64,000 nucleotides of DNA from Agrococcus baldri (GTDB lineage Bacteria; Actinomycetota; Actinomycetes; Actinomycetales; Microbacteriaceae), in NCBI GenBank assembly GCA_900114805.1, contig FOZN01000001.1, forward strand, positions 310,001 through 374,000, given 5' to 3'. Below are positions 43,170 through 55,444 of the stretch, piece by piece. The first letter of the stretch is position 1. Every line of letters begins with the position of its first letter. The translations under genes were made by a program, and so were the position numbers. The notes beneath the pieces were generated by a model. The model did not search any database. It was not told the origin of the DNA and saw nothing but the letters and a program-made list of their open reading frames with translations.

Positions 43170-43886
43170 ATGCGAGCCATGAGCGACCCGGCAGACGCCC
43201 ACCTGCCCTTCATCGAGGCCGCCGGCGACGCGATCGCCGAGGCGGCCATCGAGCAGAAGCCCACCTGGCGCGGCTGGATCCACGCCGCGACCGCGCCGCT
43301 CGCCCTCGTGCTCGGCATCGTCCTGGTGGTGCTGGCCGACGGCCCCGTCGCCACCTGGACGACCGCGGTGTTCGCGCTCTCGGGCGTGCTGCTGTTCGGC
43401 ATCTCCGCCGTCTACCACCGCTTCCGCTGGCAGGAGCGCACGCGCGTCGTGCTCAAGCGGCTCGACCACGCCAACATCTTCCTCCTGATCGCCGGCAGCT
43501 ACACGCCGATCGCGATGCTGACGCTGCCCTCCCCCACCGACTGGATCCTGCTGGCCGTGATCTGGGGCGGCGCGCTGCTGGGCATCGCCTTCCGGGTCTT
43601 CTGGCTGGGTGCGCCGCGCTGGCTCTACGTGCCCATCTATCTGGCGCTGGGCTGGGCGGCGGTCGCCTTCATGGGCCAGATCTGGGCGGCGAACGCCGCC
43701 ACCGCGGCTCTGACGATCGCCGGCGGCCTGGCCTACACGGTCGGCGCCGTCTTCTACGGGCTGAAGAAGCCCAACCCCTTCCCCGGCCACTTCGGCTTCC
43801 ACGAGATCTTCCACGTCTGCACCGTGCTCGCGTTCGCCTGCCACTGGACGGGCATCCTGCTCGTCGCGCTGGATCCGCCGGCCTAG
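43170..43886 (+). CDS. trhA: Hemolysin III / PAQR family membrane protein
   Basis: The 238-residue protein has seven predicted helices. Conserved PAQR/TrhA features are the early Glu-rich cytoplasmic start, LFGISAVYHRFRWQERTRVVLKRLDHANIFLLIAGSYTPIA (quoted in parts: AVYHRF; RLDHANIFLLIAGSYTP), and the late HEIFHVCTVLAFACHW with the zinc-binding histidines. TrhA in Gram-positives affects membrane energetics and lipid composition. Leaderless start: TACGCT (43158-43163), six bases, ATG. It diverges from uppS across a 71-base gap carrying two opposite promoters. Confidence 0.9.
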   Translation: MRAMSDPADAHLPFIEAAGDAIAEAAIEQKPTWRGWIHAATAPLALVLGIVLVVLADGPVATWTTAVFALSGVLLFGISAVYHRFRWQERTRVVLKRLDHANIFLLIAGSYTPIAMLTLPSPTDWILLAVIWGGALLGIAFRVFWLGAPRWLYVPIYLALGWAAVAFMGQIWAANAATAALTIAGGLAYTVGAVFYGLKKPNPFPGHFGFHEIFHVCTVLAFACHWTGILLVALDPPA

Positions 43887-43931
43887 CCTCCCAGCCTTCC
43901 CCCGGTGCGCCGCCCTAGCGTGGTGACCACC

Positions 43932-45044
43932 ATGCGCCACCTCCGAACAGCAGCCGTACTCACCGCGGCGGCCGCCGTGCTCACGGTGACCGGCTGCATC
44001 CTGCCGCCGCCGCTGCCCACCGCGCCGCAGCAGTCACCGGCAGCGCAGCAGCCGCCCAGCACGCCGGTGCCGCAGCCGGCCAGATCGTGGCAGCCGACCC
44101 CCGCGCCGCAGGACGACCCGGCCGGCTCGGCCGCAGAGCGGGTCGAGCCCGACGAGCCGATCACCACGAGCGACGAGACCGCTGCGGACTCCGGCGAGCT
44201 CTATGCGGGTGAGCCCGGCCGGACGGGCGACGGCTACTTCCCCGACGCCGCGTACGACATGGTGCTGGCGCCGACCCGCGGCACGCCTGCTGTCGCCCCC
44301 GGCATCGCGCTGCCGACCAGCGATGCCGGTGACGAGCTCTACGCGGGCCAGCCGCACCGTGCGGGGGGCGACCTGCTGCTCACCACCGTCGGGCGCCTGG
44401 TGCTCGAGAGCGAAGAGGCGGAGTACACCTGCAGCGGCACGGTCATCAACAGCGCGACCGGCCTGGTCGTGCTCACGGCGGCGCACTGCGTCTGGGATGA
44501 CGACACGCGCGACTACTACGACCGCATCACCTTCAGCCCCGGCTACGAGCGCGGCGACGCGCCGTTCGGCACCTGGGAGGCCGAGGAGCTCTGGGTGCCG
44601 CAGCAGTACCTCGATGCGAACACGCGCTGGCTCGACGGCGCCGACGACAACGGCTGGATGGGCTTCGACTTCGGGCTGATCCGCTTCGCGCCGCAGCAGG
44701 GCCAGACGCTCGAGGACGCGGTGGGCGGTCAGGGCGTGAGCTTCACGGCGGAGACGAACGGCGTGGTGATCGCCGGCTACCCGGGCAACGACGACTTCGA
44801 CGCCGAGGTGCTGCGGTACTGCGCCGAGGACGACGTCGGCTACGGCGCCGGCGACGACCCCAACTACGGCGCCGACTGCGAGATGGGCGACGGCGCCTCG
44901 GGCTCGGGCTGGGTCTCCAACCTCGATGCGGCCACCGGCGCCGGCACGATCACCGCGGTCTACTCCAACGGCGGCGCGACCGGCGCCTACGGACCGCCGC
45001 TGGGCGTCACCGCCTGGAACGGCCTACAGTCGCTCGGCGGCTGA
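43932..45044 (+). CDS. Secreted trypsin-like serine protease, lipoprotein
   Basis: The 370-residue precursor has a lipobox (TVTGC, Cys22) and a long Pro/Gln/Ser linker. The trypsin-like domain carries a full triad: His185 in LTAAHC, Asp246 in GFDFGLI and Ser323 in GDGASGSGW. An internal repeat, ELYAGEPGRTGDG and ELYAGQPHRAGGD (residues 89-101 and 135-146), precedes the domain and may form a propeptide or processing site. It likely acts at the cell surface. Its stop is six bases from the convergent secA stop. Confidence 0.85.
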   Translation: MRHLRTAAVLTAAAAVLTVTGCILPPPLPTAPQQSPAAQQPPSTPVPQPARSWQPTPAPQDDPAGSAAERVEPDEPITTSDETAADSGELYAGEPGRTGDGYFPDAAYDMVLAPTRGTPAVAPGIALPTSDAGDELYAGQPHRAGGDLLLTTVGRLVLESEEAEYTCSGTVINSATGLVVLTAAHCVWDDDTRDYYDRITFSPGYERGDAPFGTWEAEELWVPQQYLDANTRWLDGADDNGWMGFDFGLIRFAPQQGQTLEDAVGGQGVSFTAETNGVVIAGYPGNDDFDAEVLRYCAEDDVGYGAGDDPNYGADCEMGDGASGSGWVSNLDAATGAGTITAVYSNGGATGAYGPPLGVTAWNGLQSLGG

Positions 45045-45050
45045 GCCGCG

Positions 45051-47858
<2,808 letters not shown>

Positions 47859-47960
47859 GGTGGGATGCCTTCCGTGTTCTGGGGTCAGAGCGCCCGGGTG
47901 GGGGCGCCGGGAGGAAGAGACCGGTTCGGTAACCGACTGCCCATCCTAACAAGGCACAGG

Positions 47961-47996
47961 CCAGAGGCGCCCCGGAAGGCTCCGGGACGCCTCTGG
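47961..47996. terminator. Terminator of hpf
   Basis: CCAGAGGCG-C-CCCGGA pairs with TCCGGG-A-CGCCTCTGG around a short loop, eight bases beyond the hpf stop. Confidence 0.8.
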
Positions 47997-48003
47997 GTGC
48001 CGA

Positions 48004-48681
48004 TCAGGACGCAGCGCGCTCGGTGTCGGCGGCGGCTGCCTCGGAGGCCTGGTCGTCGAGCGTGATGACGCCGTAGGACCAGCCCTTGCGCCGGTAGACG
48101 ACCGCGCACTCACCGCTGGCGTCGTCGACGAAGAGGTAGAAGGGGTGACCGACCAGCTCCATCTGGTCGACCGCATCCCGCACGCTCATGCGCTTGGAGG
48201 GGAAGCGCTTCTGGCGGATGACCACCGGCGACCAGTCGGTCTCCTGCTGCTCGGCCTCGACGGTAGGGATGGATCCGGTGCGCACCGCGTCGACGACGGC
48301 CGGGTCGGCGGGCGTGATGTCGACCTGCTGGAAGCCCGTCGCGACCGCCTCGTGCAGCGGGGTGCGCTTGCGGCCGCCGTGGTCGGTGCGCTTGTCGTGC
48401 ACGCGACGCGCGCGCTCCATGACGCGGTGGTAGGCGGAGTCGAAGGCCATGTACTTGTCGGGCCCATCGGATTCGGCGCGGATGATGGAGCCCGGGCCGT
48501 GCACGGTGATCTCCACCCGGCCACCTGCGACCGAGGTATGAGGCACCGCGTGCCGGGTGAGCTTGACATCGAGAGCGGTGGCTCGGGGAAGCAGCTGCGT
48601 GACCTTCGCGAGCTTCTCCTCGGCGTACGCACGGAACCGGTCTGTGATGTCAGCGCCCTTTGCGCCGAATGTGATCTCCAT
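48004..48681 (-). CDS. hpf: Long-form ribosome hibernation promoting factor
   Basis: The 225-residue protein has an N-terminal HPF/RaiA domain (residues 1-100: MEITFGAKGADITDRFRAYA, EKLAKVTQLLPRAT) and the C-terminal dimerisation domain of long HPFs (VVIRQKRFPSKRMSVRDAVDQM, HPFYLFVDDASGECAVVYRRK). It pairs 70S ribosomes into inactive 100S particles in stationary phase. GGGAGG precedes the ATG. The position between comF and secA matches the mycobacterial order. Confidence 0.95.
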   Translation of the reverse strand: MEITFGAKGADITDRFRAYAEEKLAKVTQLLPRATALDVKLTRHAVPHTSVAGGRVEITVHGPGSIIRAESDGPDKYMAFDSAYHRVMERARRVHDKRTDHGGRKRTPLHEAVATGFQQVDITPADPAVVDAVRTGSIPTVEAEQQETDWSPVVIRQKRFPSKRMSVRDAVDQMELVGHPFYLFVDDASGECAVVYRRKGWSYGVITLDDQASEAAAADTERAAS

Positions 48682-48775
48682 CGTGGCCTCCCGTAATGTT
48701 CGGCGTCGGCGCCAGCGGCTGCTGTGCCGACTTGCGTGCCGACACTCTACCCCCGGCAGCCATGCGTTTCGCCAG

Positions 48776-49468
48776 TCATCCCGGGAGTCGCCTGGGCGTC
48801 CTCGCGACGGCCGCGATCCCGACCGGTTCGCAGCCCGCGACGCGCAGCGCGCGCACCGCTTCGCGCACCGTCGCGCCGCTCGTGACGATGTCGTCGACGA
48901 CCACCACCGGCAGTCCCGCGAGCGCCCGCGCGGCCCGCTGCGGGAGCACGAGCGACCCCCGCGCGGCGCGCGCCCGCTCCTCGATCGTGCGCTCCTTCTG
49001 GGCGCCGCTCCCCCGCCCCGCAGGAGCGCGGCGCAGTGCCGCGGTGCGCAGCCCGGCCGCGCGCGCGACGAGCACGACCGGGTCGAAGCCGCGCCGACGC
49101 ATCCCCTCGCGACCCGACGGCACAAGCACCGCCTCGGCCGGCGGCAGCGCCGCGAGTGCGAGCGCCAGCCCCGCGCCGAGGGCACGCGCCTCGGCTCGGC
49201 CGCCGTGCTCCTTGAGCGAACCGATCAGAGCGCGCACCGACCCCGCGTACTCGGCGGCCGCCACGAGCGGCATGCCTTCGAACCGCTCCCGCACGAGTCC
49301 CGCGAGCAGCTGGTCCCGGCAGGCCGGGCAGACGGCGATGTCGAGCGCGCCGCAGCCCGCGCACTCGACCGGCCAGAGCACGCTCGCCGCCTCGCGCAGC
49401 GCGGCCGCCAGCCGCGTGGCGCTCGTCGGTGCACGGGCGCTCGTCGGTGCACGGGCGGTCGAATCCAT
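48776..49468 (-). CDS. comF: ComF family protein
   Basis: The 230-residue protein has an N-terminal four-cysteine zinc finger (CAGCGALDIAVCPAC) and a phosphoribosyltransferase domain with VVVVDDIVTSGATVREA near the end. ComF assists DNA uptake in competent bacteria; in actinobacteria it sits beside lpqB and its role is less certain. The N-terminus contains ARAPTSARAPTS, the product of an 18-bp tandem duplication (49419-49454); a later start would remove it. No ribosome site is obvious. Confidence 0.9.
   Translation of the reverse strand: MDSTARAPTSARAPTSATRLAAALREAASVLWPVECAGCGALDIAVCPACRDQLLAGLVRERFEGMPLVAAAEYAGSVRALIGSLKEHGGRAEARALGAGLALALAALPPAEAVLVPSGREGMRRRGFDPVVLVARAAGLRTAALRRAPAGRGSGAQKERTIEERARAARGSLVLPQRAARALAGLPVVVVDDIVTSGATVREAVRALRVAGCEPVGIAAVARTPRRLPG
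49419..49454. repeat. 18-bp tandem duplication in the comF 5' end
   Basis: The unit GCGCTCGTCGGTGCACGG is present twice in a row and encodes two copies of Ala-Arg-Ala-Pro-Thr-Ser on the minus strand. It probably varies between strains. Confidence 0.8.
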
Positions 49469-49538
49469 GCGGGCAAGGATGGCGTGCGGATGCGCGGGCT
49501 CGCTCGCGCGCGCACCACACCTGTGGAGAGTCGTGCGG

Positions 49539-51191
49539 CTACTGCTGCGTGACCATCAGCTGGATCGGGTCGAGGCCGTTCGCCGGGCTCCACACGCGAT
49601 CGCGCAGCGACAGCAGCGAGCCCTCGGCACCCAGGGCGCGCAGGGTCGCGGTGCCCTCGCTGCCGCCGACGATCGCACGCACGGGGCCGTTCGGGGTGGG
49701 CAGCTGCTCGGAGACGCCGCCGATGGTGAGCACCGCGATCTGCGCGGCGTCGTCGTCGGTGGCGAGCACCGCGACCTGCGTCGGGCTGACCCAGGTGATG
49801 TCGGTGCCGGCGCCCTCGACGCCGGGCATCGGGTAGGGCTCGCCGAGGCTGACGGGTCTGCCGTCGACGTCGCGCACGACCGCGAGCACCCAGACCGCGC
49901 TGGTGCTGCCGTCGGAGGTGACGACCGCCAGCCGCGTGCCATCGCGCGAGAGCTCCATCGCGGCGATCTCGTTCGAGCCCGGCGGCAGCGCGAGCTCGAC
50001 GCGCTCGCCATCGCGCCACGCGACCAGTCGCTGCGCCGCGCCGCGCTCCTGCAGCAGCACCCAGCCGCTGTCGTCCACGGTCGGCACGGCCCCGACAGCC
50101 GTGGAGACCACCACGGGGTCTGCGCCGGGCACGATCCAGGTCGCGGCGGTGCCCGTGCTGGCGATGCCGCCTGCGGCACCGACGGTGAAGCTCGTCGCCC
50201 CGATCTCGGCCAGCGTCGGCCCGACGTCGTCGATCATCGACGTGCCGCCACCGACCGAGCGCAGCTCGTCGCCCTCGAGCACCAGCGGGCGCTGGTCGAC
50301 GCTGCCCTGGTCGACCGGTTCCGCCTCGGTGCTCGAGATGAAGCCGCTGATCCCCTCCACCTCCACCCGCACCTCGCGCACGCCGACATCCTGCAGCGAC
50401 CGCGCCAGCTGCGCCGCGAGCGGCACCAGGCTGGCAGAGGGAAGCTGCTCGAGCTGCACGGCGCCGAGCGTGACGGTCATGGTGGTGCCGGTGATGCGCG
50501 GCGGCCCGACGAGCGCGGCGTCCGGCGCGGCATACGTGGTCACCGCCGGCGCCAGCCAGGCAGAGGGCCCGCGCAGCAGGGCGTCGACGATGCGCTCCTT
50601 CAGCGTGCTGGCGGTGCGCTCGAACCAGCGCACCTCCGGCACGGCGCGCGTGCCGTCGGGGGTGACCCAGGAGAGCGTGTGCGCGCGGAAGAGCTGGTCG
50701 AAGTAATAGGCGGAGAGCACGATGCCCTCCGGCGCCTCGACGATGCGCCACTCGCCCTCGATCTGCGCGAGCGCGAACTCCAGCATGCGGTCGCCGCCGG
50801 TCAGCCGCAGCGCTCCCCCGGCGTCGAGCTCGGACAGCGCCGAGACGACGGCGCTCGCCTCGGTCTCCGTCTCGCCGCTCAGCGAGATCTCTGGCTGCAC
50901 GCCAGAGCGCACGATCACGCGGGCGTTGGGATTCCAGGTCGCGGCGGCGAGACCCGACAGGTACTCGCGGGCGACCTCGAAGTCGTCGCTCGGGTTGATG
51001 GCGGCCGTGAGGAAGCCGAGGATGATCTCCTCCTGCGTGGCGCCCTCCTCCGGGCCCGGCGGCAGGAAGAGCAGGTCGTTGCTCTGCTGGTCGGTGTCCA
51101 CCTGCCCCTGCACGACCGGTCCGGCGTCGGGGATGGCGACGCATCCGACCAGTCCCAGCACGGCCACGAGTGCGATCAGGATGCGTTTCAT
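49539..51191 (-). CDS. lpqB: Lipoprotein LpqB
   Basis: LpqB, 550 residues, is the lipoprotein partner of the MtrB sensor. The lipobox is LVGC (Cys17), followed by VAIPDAGPVVQGQ, a GerMN-like domain (TPDGTRAVPEVRWFERTAST) and a C-terminal beta-propeller. In mycobacteria it modulates MtrB and cell-wall homeostasis. It overlaps mtrB by four bases as the third gene of mtrA-mtrB-lpqB. Confidence 0.94.
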   Translation of the reverse strand: MKRILIALVAVLGLVGCVAIPDAGPVVQGQVDTDQQSNDLLFLPPGPEEGATQEEIILGFLTAAINPSDDFEVAREYLSGLAAATWNPNARVIVRSGVQPEISLSGETETEASAVVSALSELDAGGALRLTGGDRMLEFALAQIEGEWRIVEAPEGIVLSAYYFDQLFRAHTLSWVTPDGTRAVPEVRWFERTASTLKERIVDALLRGPSAWLAPAVTTYAAPDAALVGPPRITGTTMTVTLGAVQLEQLPSASLVPLAAQLARSLQDVGVREVRVEVEGISGFISSTEAEPVDQGSVDQRPLVLEGDELRSVGGGTSMIDDVGPTLAEIGATSFTVGAAGGIASTGTAATWIVPGADPVVVSTAVGAVPTVDDSGWVLLQERGAAQRLVAWRDGERVELALPPGSNEIAAMELSRDGTRLAVVTSDGSTSAVWVLAVVRDVDGRPVSLGEPYPMPGVEGAGTDITWVSPTQVAVLATDDDAAQIAVLTIGGVSEQLPTPNGPVRAIVGGSEGTATLRALGAEGSLLSLRDRVWSPANGLDPIQLMVTQQ

Positions 51192-52969
51192 CGGTCGGCC
51201 TCCTCGGTCGCGGTCGTGTCGGTGCTGGTGATACCGGAGTCGGTGGGGCTGACCTCGTTCCCTCCGGTGTCGGTGGAGACGGTCGTGGTCGAGACGGCGG
51301 GATCGAACAGCGCCGTCCCGTCGCTGTCGGGCTCGCGCGCCGGCTCGGGCGTCGAGCCGTCCGGCGGCATCGCCACCGGCAGCGCCAGCGGCTGCGTGTC
51401 GTCGGGCACCAGCTCGATGGGCGAGGCGACCGCCGTGGCGCCGGCGCGCGGCAGCGTGAGCCGGAACTGGGTGCCCTCGCCGGGCTTCGACCAGATGTCG
51501 ATCCAGCCCCCGTGCAGCGCCGCGTCGTCACGGCTGATCGAGAGCCCCAGCCCGGATCCGCCGGTGCGGCGCTGCCGCGAGGGGTCGGCGCGCCAGAAGC
51601 GGTCGAACACCCGCTGTGCCTCCTCCTCCGACATCCCCACGCCGTGATCGCGCACGGCGATGCCCGCCGCATCCGTCGACGAATCGACGATCACCACCAC
51701 CGGCTTGCCCTCGCCGTGGTCGATGGCGTTGCCGAGCAGGTTCTGCAGGATGCGGCGGATGCGGCGCGGGTCGACCTCTGCCTCGAAGTGCCCGCCGGGC
51801 GCCACCAGCCGCAGCTCGGTGCCGCGCTCGGCGGCCAGCGGCTGCACCGCCTCGATCTCGCGCTCGGCGAGGCGCACCAGGTTGGTCGGCTCGATCTCGA
51901 GCTGCGAGGCGCCGGCGTCGAAGCGGCTGAGCTCGAGCAGGTCGGCGAGCAGCTGCTCGAAGCGCTCGATCTGCGTGTAGAGCAGCTCGACCGTGCGGCT
52001 GGTGACCGGGTCGAAGGACGTGCGCCGGTCGTACAGCACGTCGCCGGCCAGCCGGATGGTGGTGAGCGGGGTGCGCAGCTCGTGCGAGACGTCGGAGACG
52101 AAGCGCTGCTGCACGGTGGAGAGGGTCGCGAGCTCGTTGATCTGGCGCGAGATCGAGTCGGCCATGTCGTTGAACGAGCGGCCGAGCTTCGCCAGCTCGT
52201 CGTCGCCCCGCACCGGGATGCGCACGTCGAGCTCGCCCGCCGCGATGCGCGCGCTCGACTCGGCGGCGGTCTGCACCGGGCCCACGATCAGGCGCGCGAC
52301 CATCCAGGTGATCATGCCGATGAGCGCGATGAGCGCGAGGCCACCGAGCATCATCGTCAGCTGCATGAAGTCGAGCGTCTCCTGCGTCGACTGCAGGCTC
52401 GTCATCAGGTACAGCTCGTACTGGCCGGTGAGCGGCACGTCCACCGCGGTGCCGACGATCAGCCCGGGCTGGTCGCCGGTGGGCGTGGCGATGCGCACCG
52501 ATTGGTAGAAGGGGCTCTCGGGCGCATCGGCGACCGCCCGGCGCAGATCGAACGTCAGCAGATCGGCCTCGAAGGCCTGCGACTGCACGTCGTTCATCTG
52601 CAGCAGCGTCTCTGCCTGCCCGTTCGAGCGCAGCATCGCGTACTCGGTGGTGGAGCGGCTGGAGATGATGCCGGAGATCGCCTGCAGCGCGGTGTCCTGC
52701 AGCGCATCCACCTCGCCGCTCGTGAGGTTCTGGGTGACGGCCTCGTTGAAGATCTGCTGCATCTCGCCGGAGGCCTGCACCGCCTCGACCAGCGCGTCGT
52801 CGCGGCGGGTCTCGAAGAGGTTCTGGCCGACCGAGGCCGACATGTAGCCGAACACGCCCACCAGCGCGAGCGTCGAGAGCGCCATGCTGGCCGCGACCAC
52901 GCGCGCCTGCAGCGATCGCCGGAACACGCCGATGGCGCGCTCCCACATCGTGAGGCGTCGTGCGGCCAC
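51188..52969 (-). CDS. mtrB: Sensor histidine kinase MtrB
   Basis: The 593-residue kinase has two membrane helices enclosing an extracytoplasmic sensor, a HAMP domain, a HisKA domain (VSDVSHELRTPLTTIRL, phosphorylated His) and an HATPase (NLLGNAIDHGEGKPVVV; GVGMSEEEAQRVFDRFWR; GGSGLGLSIS). A Thr/Ser/Asp-rich C-terminal tail of about 100 residues follows. MtrAB responds to cell-wall and osmotic state and controls growth and division genes. It begins seven bases after the mtrA stop. Confidence 0.96.
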   Translation of the reverse strand: MAARRLTMWERAIGVFRRSLQARVVAASMALSTLALVGVFGYMSASVGQNLFETRRDDALVEAVQASGEMQQIFNEAVTQNLTSGEVDALQDTALQAISGIISSRSTTEYAMLRSNGQAETLLQMNDVQSQAFEADLLTFDLRRAVADAPESPFYQSVRIATPTGDQPGLIVGTAVDVPLTGQYELYLMTSLQSTQETLDFMQLTMMLGGLALIALIGMITWMVARLIVGPVQTAAESSARIAAGELDVRIPVRGDDELAKLGRSFNDMADSISRQINELATLSTVQQRFVSDVSHELRTPLTTIRLAGDVLYDRRTSFDPVTSRTVELLYTQIERFEQLLADLLELSRFDAGASQLEIEPTNLVRLAEREIEAVQPLAAERGTELRLVAPGGHFEAEVDPRRIRRILQNLLGNAIDHGEGKPVVVIVDSSTDAAGIAVRDHGVGMSEEEAQRVFDRFWRADPSRQRRTGGSGLGLSISRDDAALHGGWIDIWSKPGEGTQFRLTLPRAGATAVASPIELVPDDTQPLALPVAMPPDGSTPEPAREPDSDGTALFDPAVSTTTVSTDTGGNEVSPTDSGITSTDTTATEEADR

Positions 52970-52976
52970 GGGCGGC

Positions 52977-53663
52977 TCAGCCCAGCGGGGCGCCGGCGCG
53001 GTAGCCGACCCCGCGCACGGTCGTCACGACCACGGGGTTGTCGACGTCGCGCTCGACCTTGGAGCGCAGCCGCTGCACGTGCACGTTCACCAGCCGCGTG
53101 TCGGCCTTGTAGTGGTAGCCCCAGACCTGCTCGAGCAGCATCTCGCGCGTGAACACCTGGCTGGGCTTGGAGGCGAGCGTGACGAGCAGCTCGAACTCCA
53201 GCGGCGTCAGCGCGATGGTCTCGCCTGCGCGGCTCACCCGGTGCCCCTCGACGTCGATCTCGAGGTCGGCCGCCTTCAGGGTGCCGGTGTCGGCGGCGCG
53301 CTGCGGGCGCAGCCGGGTGCGCACGCGGGCGACCAGCTCCTTCGGGTTGAAGGGCTTGACGACGTAGTCGTCCGCGCCGGACTCCAGGCCGAGCACGATG
53401 TCGGTCGGGTCGCCCTTCGCGGTCAGCATGATGATGGGCACGCCCGACTCGGCGCGGATCTCGGTGCAGATCTGGATGCCGTCCTTGCCCGGCAGCATCA
53501 GATCGAGCAGCACCAGATCGGGACGCACCTCGTGGAACCGGTCGAGCGCATCCGACCCGTCGGCGCAGTACTCGAGCGCGTAGCCCTCGCCCGCGAGCAC
53601 GATGCCGATCATCTCGGCGAGCGCGGGATCGTCGTCGACGACGAGGATCGTCTGCTCTGACAT
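52977..53663 (-). CDS. mtrA: Response regulator MtrA
   Basis: The 228-residue OmpR-type regulator has a receiver domain (ILVVDDDPALAEMI, phospho-Asp in LVLLDLMLPGKDG, Lys in VVKPFNPKELVAR) and a winged-helix domain (LTPLEFELLVTLASKPSQVF, then VWGYHYKADTRLVNVHVQRL). GGGAG precedes the ATG by seven bases. In actinobacteria MtrA is usually essential and regulates cell-wall and replication genes. It is the first gene of its operon; TACAGT on the minus strand near 53727 is a possible -10. Confidence 0.97.
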   Translation of the reverse strand: MSEQTILVVDDDPALAEMIGIVLAGEGYALEYCADGSDALDRFHEVRPDLVLLDLMLPGKDGIQICTEIRAESGVPIIMLTAKGDPTDIVLGLESGADDYVVKPFNPKELVARVRTRLRPQRAADTGTLKAADLEIDVEGHRVSRAGETIALTPLEFELLVTLASKPSQVFTREMLLEQVWGYHYKADTRLVNVHVQRLRSKVERDVDNPVVVTTVRGVGYRAGAPLG

Positions 53664-53863
53664 GGGCGCTCCCTTCGTGCTGCTCCGCGATTTCGCTGCA
53701 CCGCTCCGGCGCGGCTCCCGCCACTGTATCCGAGTCGCCTGGGGCCTAAGCAGTCCCGATCGCGAGGCTGCGATTTGATAGAAGTAAGTGTGACGTGGCT
53801 TTGGGCGGCGCAATTGGTTCGATACTCATGCCGAAGATCTACGCGTTCGGCTAGCCTCCGACT
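53664..53863. other. Gap between mtrA and the DUF4062-TPR gene
   Basis: No gene seen. It carries the mtrA promoter (possible -10 near 53727, minus) and, at 53852-53857, TAGCCT six bases before the next ATG. GC drops towards the right end, marking the edge of the cassette. Confidence 0.4.
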
Positions 53864-55444
53864 ATGCCGATCGAGCTCCAAGGACGTCAGGTCTTCATCG
53901 CATCACCTTCAGGGCTCGACCCCGAACGGGACGCCGTGCGCCAAGCGCTCCGCATATTCAACCGCTCGGACGCCATGCGTGAAGGTGTGATCTTCATCGA
54001 CAGAGGGTGGGAAGAAACGCCCCCGGGAGTTGGCCGCGCCCAGACCCTGATCAATCGATTGATCGAGCCTTGCGACTTCATGTTGGTAGTGCTGGGAGAA
54101 AGGTGGGGGACGCCACCGGGCGAGTCGAAGTTTAGCTCCGGCACAGAAGAGGAGTTCTATTACGCGTTAGATCTGCTTGCGGCAGTAAACAGCGACATGC
54201 GTGACATCCACGTCTATTTTCGAACTATTGCCCCTGAACTACTTCGTGATCCAGGCGATGAACTAAAGAAGGTCCTGGCATTCAAACAGCGGCTGCAGGA
54301 GAGTCAGAAGATTCTTTACTCGACCTTCGACACTGATGAGAACCTTGCGCTCAGGGTGCATCGCAGCCTGCGTGAATGGTCTGGCACCCTGAGCGCAAGG
54401 TCACCCATGGTGATCGACATGCCGGGATCATTCGCCGACTTCGAACGCGCGTCGGTGGATCCCCTCGAGGCGGCTCTCGAGGCCGAGACGCAGGGCGCCA
54501 CGGTTCGAGCAGAAATCCTCTTCGCCCAGGCCGCCGAGGATGGTGACCCTGCGGCGCTCGTGGCGTCCGCCCGCTTCGCGCGGCGTAGGGGGTTGCTAGA
54601 AGATGCGACAGAACAGAACAAGCATGCAGTCGCAGCGCTGTCGGCCCGGCGCGACCGAAGCTCTGACGAAGACTCGGCGTTGGTGAGCGCCATGGCTAAC
54701 ATTGGCGTGATTGCGCGATCCCAAGGAGACATCGAGCGGTCCATCGCAGCCCTGGAGGAGGCGATCCGTCTAGCGGAGTCGTCCCCGCATGACGTGACGG
54801 AGCAGCTCACCTACGCACTCGACAATCTCGGCCATTCGCTCGCACACATCTCTCATCTCGACGAAGCGCGCGCCGCTTACGAACGAGCCGGCGACGCTCG
54901 ACGAATCGCGGGCGACCCACGCCATGCACTGATGACTTCACTGCACTTGGGCTGGCTTGCCCTCAAGAACTCACAGCCGGAGATCGCTGCGGCGAACTTC
55001 GAGTCGGCGGCCGCGGAGCTCGAGGACGATCCTGTCGAGATGGCACGCTGCCTGAGCGGGTGGGGAGACGCGCTGGTTCAAGTCGGGCGTGCCGACGAAG
55101 CGGTGGAGAAGCTTGATCGATCTCTCGAGATCAATAAGGAGCTCGGCAACTCCAACGGGATCAGCATTGCGAGCGGCTTGTTAGCGCGTGCTTACGCCAA
55201 CTTGGGGGACGGAGACGCAGAGCAAGCAGCAATCGAGGAGACGATCCGCCAAAGCGAGCGGTCGGGCAGCGCTATAGGCCGCGCCACTGGCCTGCGTCTG
55301 CAAGCTGAGAGGTTCGCACGCCTCGGAGACCAGGTCAGCGCGTTGCGGAGCTTTGAGACCGCCGAGGAAGTGGCAAATGCCAGCGGCAACGCGCCCCTCG
55401 CCTCGGCCATCGCCAACAGTCGTAGGTCAAGCCTCGGAACTTGA
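53864..55444 (+). CDS. DUF4062-like domain protein with TPR repeats
   Basis: The 526-residue protein starts with a DUF4062-like alpha/beta domain: VFIASPSGLDPERDAVR (residues 10-26), then INRLIEPCDFMLVVLGERWG and GTEEEFYYAL. After about residue 215 it becomes all-helical, with TPR units such as LVSAMANIGVIARSQGDIER and LDNLGHSLAHISHLDEARAA. DUF4062 resembles TIR folds and occurs in NLR-like and other defence proteins with repeat sensors. Base use is clearly lower in GC than its neighbours. Leaderless start: TAGCCT, six bases, ATG. It ends 18 bases inside the convergent phosphatase gene. Confidence 0.75.
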   Translation: MPIELQGRQVFIASPSGLDPERDAVRQALRIFNRSDAMREGVIFIDRGWEETPPGVGRAQTLINRLIEPCDFMLVVLGERWGTPPGESKFSSGTEEEFYYALDLLAAVNSDMRDIHVYFRTIAPELLRDPGDELKKVLAFKQRLQESQKILYSTFDTDENLALRVHRSLREWSGTLSARSPMVIDMPGSFADFERASVDPLEAALEAETQGATVRAEILFAQAAEDGDPAALVASARFARRRGLLEDATEQNKHAVAALSARRDRSSDEDSALVSAMANIGVIARSQGDIERSIAALEEAIRLAESSPHDVTEQLTYALDNLGHSLAHISHLDEARAAYERAGDARRIAGDPRHALMTSLHLGWLALKNSQPEIAAANFESAAAELEDDPVEMARCLSGWGDALVQVGRADEAVEKLDRSLEINKELGNSNGISIASGLLARAYANLGDGDAEQAAIEETIRQSERSGSAIGRATGLRLQAERFARLGDQVSALRSFETAEEVANASGNAPLASAIANSRRSSLGT